Part shown: positions 60,915-64,000 of the stretch, piece by piece
Numbering within the stretch: the stretch's first letter is position 1
Layout of the letters: the number at the start of each line of letters is the position of its first letter
Source of the DNA: CAZKBP01 sp964551015
GTDB lineage: Bacteria > Bacteroidota > Bacteroidia > Cytophagales > Microscillaceae
Length of the DNA: 64,000 nucleotides
Assembly: GCA_964551015.1 (NCBI GenBank)
Contig: CAZKBP010000022.1
Location: forward strand, 32,439-96,438
Direction: 5' to 3'
Notes under the pieces: generated by a model
The model's input: the letters and a program-made list of their open reading frames with translations, nothing else
The model's database searches: none
What the model was told of the DNA's origin: nothing
Position numbers and translations under genes: made by a program

Positions 60915-61961
60915 CTAAAGCACAACCCTTAACATTTCCAAAAAAATCAAAGGTATGAAGATAAAAGTTTTAAAGAATTGGGCAGCCGAATAATGTCCAA
61001 AGTAGGAGCTGAAAAGAATTATCAGCATATATATCGGCAAAAAAGCCAGGAAAAAATACCAGATATAAGGAACTTTGGTATAAAAGCAATGATACAAAAA
61101 GCGTAATTCGGCCAGATAAAGTGTAAAAATTAAAAAAACATAAACAAATTCGTGTCCAATAATCCAATAAACATTTTGAGGGATATGACTGGATGTAAAT
61201 ACATTGCTGGAAATCAAATAAGCTACCTGAAGGCTAAATATGCCAAACCAAAGATTCATCTTTTCCCGATGAACTAAAAAGAAATCAAGCAACTGCATAA
61301 AACCGAGTATGAATAATAAGGTGCAAACTGGAAGGATGAATATATCAAATTGTTTGCGGAACTCCATATATTCACTCATACCTTCATTTAGATTACCTCC
61401 ATATAAAAACATGAACCCGCTTTCAGAAACTGCTCTATTCCAGGGAATTTTTTTGGCTAATTGATACCCGTAGTGGTTAGAATAACGAACAGCCATCACA
61501 TACTCTGTGGTATCTGTAAATGATACCTGGAAGGGTTGCATATTGACATAGTATACTTCTTCGGAGTGTATGTCTTTGCCGACTTTACCCAATTCATAAA
61601 TTTTCTCACCGTTCAGATAAATTTCCGTAGCCCCAAATGTCCATAGAGAAAAAAGCACATCCTCTCCCATCAGGGAGGAATCAATACGGAAATGAAGACG
61701 AAACCAGCCCATGCCTGTCCAGTCTTCATCAGTGACAGAAAAAACACCGGTTTTTTTTGCCCAGTTTTTATCATCCAGTTTCGGATTTGCCCAGGATAAA
61801 TTATCTCCAGGATGATAATAAAATAACTCCGTATCAAACCAGACTCCGCCATCACCAGAAAGTGGAGTAAGTACCCTGATAGAAGTATTTTCCTGAGCTG
61901 ACAGATTACCCGGAAAAATAATTAGAAAAAGAAGCGACAGAAAAATCCACTTATGATCCAT
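60915..61961 (-). pseudogene. 7TM sensor histidine kinase, N-terminal part, ended by an in-frame TAG
   Basis: The 348-residue frame has a signal peptide (FLSLLFLIIFPGNLSAQ), an extracytoplasmic beta-sandwich sensor domain (about 30-190; WFRLHFRIDSSLMG, EIYLNGEKIYELG) and five membrane helices (about 209-345), then stops at TAG 60915-60917. Fifteen codons further, in the same frame, lies the ATG of the next frame, which has helices 6 and 7 plus the kinase. A 7TM-DISM kinase needs all seven helices, so the stop interrupts a single gene. The change could be a mutation, a sequencing error or a recoded stop. TAG is used as a normal stop elsewhere in the window (59652, 62925, 186), so this is not a genome-wide code change. 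Confidence 0.8.
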
Positions 61962-62118
61962 ATGAATGAGATTTGATAATTTATAGATAAATAAACAGTA
62001 GCCGCACTATATCCCTGGATTTACAGGTGAATATACGCTTATTTCTTATGGAATCCCTTGTGAAGTTTGTGAATAAACTGATTCCACTTGAGAATCCCTG
62101 CATGGAATTAGGGAAAGA

Positions 62119-62150
62119 AAAACTGATTTGATTGGATCAATCAGTTTCCC
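62119..62150 (-). terminator. Intrinsic terminator of the 70-aa membrane protein gene
   Basis: ACTGATTTGAT (62122-62132) pairs with ATCAATCAGT (62136-62145) with one bulge, extended by flanking A/T pairs. On the minus strand it is followed by TTTTTCTTT. It lies about 15 bases after the stop of the 62160-62372 gene, which supports that small gene. Confidence 0.65.
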
Positions 62151-62159
62151 CTTCGTTCT

Positions 62160-62372
62160 CTAATTTTCAGTCGGTTCAATCCCCCGATAAGCCTGATGGG
62201 AATTAGCCGGGGTGAATTGTGATTCTAGGCTCTTCTCAATTTGCCTGATTTGTGGAGCAATAATTTGTCGGTTAACCCTCAGAACAGTCATATAAAGACG
62301 ATAACAAGCCAGCGCAAGCAGTAAAATCATACAAAAGCTAATAAGCTGAGCGAAAATATTTTGAGTTTTCAT
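62160..62372 (-). CDS. Small single-helix membrane protein, 70 aa
   Basis: ATG 62372 starts a 70-residue frame with a membrane helix (about 8-27, LISFCMILLLALACYRLYMT), followed by a positively charged stretch and a short polar tail (RQIEKSLESQF). A terminator hairpin begins just after the stop codon, which argues it is a real transcript rather than a chance frame. I do not recognise a family. It sits between the split kinase and its paralogue, so it might be linked to that signalling system, but nothing in the sequence shows this. Confidence 0.5.
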   Translation of the reverse strand: MKTQNIFAQLISFCMILLLALACYRLYMTVLRVNRQIIAPQIRQIEKSLESQFTPANSHQAYRGIEPTEN

Positions 62373-62924
62373 AAGATGAAGATTTTTAGCATTTGGAAAT
62401 AGATTGTTTTTATAATTTCATACGCTGCTTTACGCTGCAATAAGCCATACAACTTGTGAGTCCCCGGATTGACCTTGAGAGTTGGATGATTGGATGAGTG
62501 AAAGGGCTTATTCAGCAACCCAAAGATTTATCAAAAAAAATCTACTGAAACCTTGCTAAGTGATAAATAATGAAAACTCACTACTTAATGACATTGACCT
62601 CGTCCCTGTGGGAGGGCAGTACCCCACCTCTGGGGTATCCCCTCCCTACCTCTGAGGTACCCCCTCCCTACCTCAAACCCGAATCATTTCACCAAAAAGC
62701 TGCAATCTTTCGCCAAAAAGGTGGAAGGTTGCAGCTTTGAGGTGGGGTGCTGAGAAAAAAAGTCAAAGACCCTACCCCAAAGGTACCCCCTGACAGATTC
62801 AGTCCTGATATAGGGTACCTCAGAGGTGGGAGGGGCCTACCCCAAAGATGGAAGCCTGAGGCTTTTTGGTGGAAATCTTAAGCTAAAGGGTGGAGGGTTC
62901 AAGCTTTCGGGCGGAAATCTCAGG
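62373..62924. other. Intergenic region with nested inverted and tandem repeats
   Basis: No gene. The 552 bases hold a nested set of inverted repeats (62639-62835) and the non-coding part of the 21-bp tandem repeat (62847-62951). The base composition is unusual, with runs of CCCC/GGGG such as GGTACCCCC. It lies downstream of the kinase gene (minus strand) and upstream of the 70-aa gene. Confidence 0.6.
62639..62835. repeat. Large imperfect inverted repeat region
   Basis: The left arm (about 62639-62663, CCTCCCTACCTCTGAGGTAC) is the near reverse complement of the right arm (about 62812-62835, GGGTACCTCAGAGGTGGGAG). Inside lies a second hairpin whose arms share AAGCTGCAA (from 62697) and TTGCAGCTT (to 62738), with an AAAAA loop. 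Direct copies of CACCAAAAAG (62690) and CGCCAAAAAG (62711) are 21 bases apart. The whole stretch can form a nested cruciform-like structure. Confidence 0.6.
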
Positions 62925-62951
62925 CTAATCGCTCGAGGTCTGAAGCTTTTC
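62847..62951. repeat. 21-bp tandem repeat, 5 imperfect units, overlapping a gene end
   Basis: Units of exactly 21 bases start at 62847, 62868, 62889, 62910 and 62931. They share a G[GA][TC]GGA......AAGCTT-like core (unit 3: GGTGGAGGGTTCAAGCTTTC). The fourth and fifth units run into the 3' end of the kinase gene (62925-62951), which encodes EKLQTSSD there. The period of 21 equals seven codons. The opposite-orientation pair at 62690/62711 has the same spacing. Confidence 0.65.
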
Positions 62952-64000
62952 CTTTTCCTGACGAACAGGAATTAGGATTTTAAATGTTGTACCCTGATCT
63001 GTTTTGCTCTCTACCTCAATCCGTCCCCCGTGCTTCTCCACAATACTGTGCACAATAGAAAGCCCCAGCCCTACGCCTTTGCCGACATCTTTGGTCGTGA
63101 AGAAAGGCTCAAAGATGCGTTCTTTTACTGCTTCTGACATCCCTGAACCGCTATCACCAATCGTGATGAGGAGCGAGGAGTGGGCTGTGAGGTGAGAACC
63201 TGTATTCTCTTGTACCTTTCCATCCAACACTTCGCTCCCCGCTCCCCATTCCTCACCCCCAATCAAACACGTCTGAATCGAGATTACTCCCTCCCCTTCA
63301 ATGGCCTCGATGGCATTAGAGAGCAAATTCATAAATACCTGATTGAGTTTGCCGGGGTAGGCTTCTATCTTGGGGATGTGGCCATAGTCTTTGATAATTT
63401 CAATACGATCTTTATAGCGATTCTGGAGTAAGGTGAGGGTGGCATCGATATTTTCGTGAATGTCAGTCATTTTCAAAACATCTTCATCCAGGCGGGAGAA
63501 GGTGCGCAAGCCCTGGATGATTTGCGTGGTACGGGTGGCTCCTTCGGAGATGCCCTGAATAAGCTGATCGAGTTCTTCAATGGCTAAATCAAATTCGTGA
63601 TCCTTTTTGAGTTGATCTATGTTTTTAAGTTTTTCCTCAAAATTTGATTTATCTATGGTATTATACTCATTTAACACTGCCATAATATCCTCGATATTGG
63701 CCTTTAGGGAATCAATATTGGCACTAATAAAATTAACCGGATTATTGATTTCGTGGGCGATGCCGGCGGTGAGTTGCCCTAAGCTGGACATCTTTTCGGA
63801 CTGGACGAGCTGGGATTGTGCGGCTTTGAGCTTTTGTAGGGCTTCTTCCAAAGAATCGCGCTGAGCAGTAATCTCTTCGCTTTTTTGGTGCAGTTCTTCG
63901 TTGAGTTGGACGAGTTCTTCGTTGCTTTCTTGTAACTCCAGAGTACGATTTTTCACGGTTTCTTCTAGTTCTTTCTGGCGATTTTTTAAGCCTCGAGTAC
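62925..64000 (-). CDS. Histidine kinase, C-terminal part (cut by the window edge)
   Basis: The frame is open to the window edge (the codons above the nominal GTG start read TRGLKNRQKELEETVKNRT), so the N-terminus is outside and the gene is partial. The visible part holds a coiled coil, HisKA with GIAHEINNPVNF (His codon at 63753-63755) and the ATPase domain with NLLSNAIEAIEGEG and FEPFFTTKDVGKGVGLGLSI. It is almost the same as the kinase at 59652-60869, including DNA-level similarity of the HisKA and coiled-coil parts, so the two are recent duplicates. A stretch of about 25 residues (EEWGAGSEVLDGKVQENTG) is inserted in the ATPase domain relative to the paralogue. Its last residues are in the 21-bp tandem repeat. 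Confidence 0.9.
   Translation of the reverse strand, partial: TRGLKNRQKELEETVKNRTLELQESNEELVQLNEELHQKSEEITAQRDSLEEALQKLKAAQSQLVQSEKMSSLGQLTAGIAHEINNPVNFISANIDSLKANIEDIMAVLNEYNTIDKSNFEEKLKNIDQLKKDHEFDLAIEELDQLIQGISEGATRTTQIIQGLRTFSRLDEDVLKMTDIHENIDATLTLLQNRYKDRIEIIKDYGHIPKIEAYPGKLNQVFMNLLSNAIEAIEGEGVISIQTCLIGGEEWGAGSEVLDGKVQENTGSHLTAHSSLLITIGDSGSGMSEAVKERIFEPFFTTKDVGKGVGLGLSIVHSIVEKHGGRIEVESKTDQGTTFKILIPVRQEKEKLQTSSD

Noticed and set aside
1..64000. tRNA, rRNA and CRISPR loci
   Set aside because: No tRNA T-arm pattern with a matching cloverleaf, no rRNA-like tract and no regular repeat-spacer array were seen on reading both strands; a covariance-model search would be needed to exclude small RNAs.

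Overview
The window looks like a chromosomal segment of a free-living member of the Bacteroidota, probably from the Saprospiria/Cytophagia side, although the genus cannot be fixed from sequence alone. The evidence is three proteins with C-terminal type IX secretion (T9SS) sorting domains, three TonB-dependent receptors with N-terminal carboxypeptidase-regulatory-like domains, a DUF5117/DUF4953-type metalloprotease, Bacteroidota-style lipoproteins, and promoter-like TTTG / TAnnTTTG sequences. I saw no tRNA, rRNA or CRISPR array.

Layout. 1-9 kb: the tail of an NADP-dependent oxidoreductase, a membrane-anchored protein, a signal-less LysM + C39-like papain-fold protein tightly coupled to a lipoprotein gene, a second lipoprotein, an M50-type membrane protease and aconitase. 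9-14 kb: a T9SS-exported trypsin-like protease, PgeF and an ankyrin protein. 14-25 kb (minus strand): a housekeeping block with DUF2520 protein, D-amino-acid oxidase-like protein, UbiA-type prenyltransferase, purN, purH, then mreB-mreC-mreD-mrdA-rodA with overlapping ends. 25-31 kb: two tandem paralogous TonB-dependent receptors. 31-42 kb: a class C beta-lactamase-like hydrolase, a zinc metalloprotease, a heptad-repeat coiled-coil protein, an alpha/beta hydrolase, a truncated thioesterase next to a repeat, membrane proteins, an Smr-domain protein and a DUF2279 protein. 42-50.6 kb: an orphan HPt protein, a T9SS cargo protein, a YiiX-like cysteine hydrolase, gcvT, comB and a secreted GH2 beta-galactosidase. 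50.6-52.5 kb: three copies of a structured inverted-repeat element around two AT-rich unknown genes. 52.5-64 kb: a third TonB receptor, a response regulator-PP2C phosphatase, a subtilase with a T9SS domain, and a set of histidine kinases.

The genes serve envelope growth (mre-rod, PgeF), purine synthesis, nutrient uptake and extracellular hydrolysis (TonB receptors, T9SS proteases, GH2) and signalling (kinases, HPt, RR-PP2C). The most unusual things are: a 7TM-type histidine kinase divided between its fifth and sixth membrane helices by one in-frame TAG codon (60915-60917); the repeat-bracketed island at 50.8-52.5 kb; the LysM/C39-like protein with its coupled lipoprotein; a non-coding region with nested inverted repeats and a 21-bp tandem repeat that runs into the end of a kinase gene (62.6-62.95 kb); and a thioesterase whose 5' end is replaced by a short terminal-inverted-repeat element.
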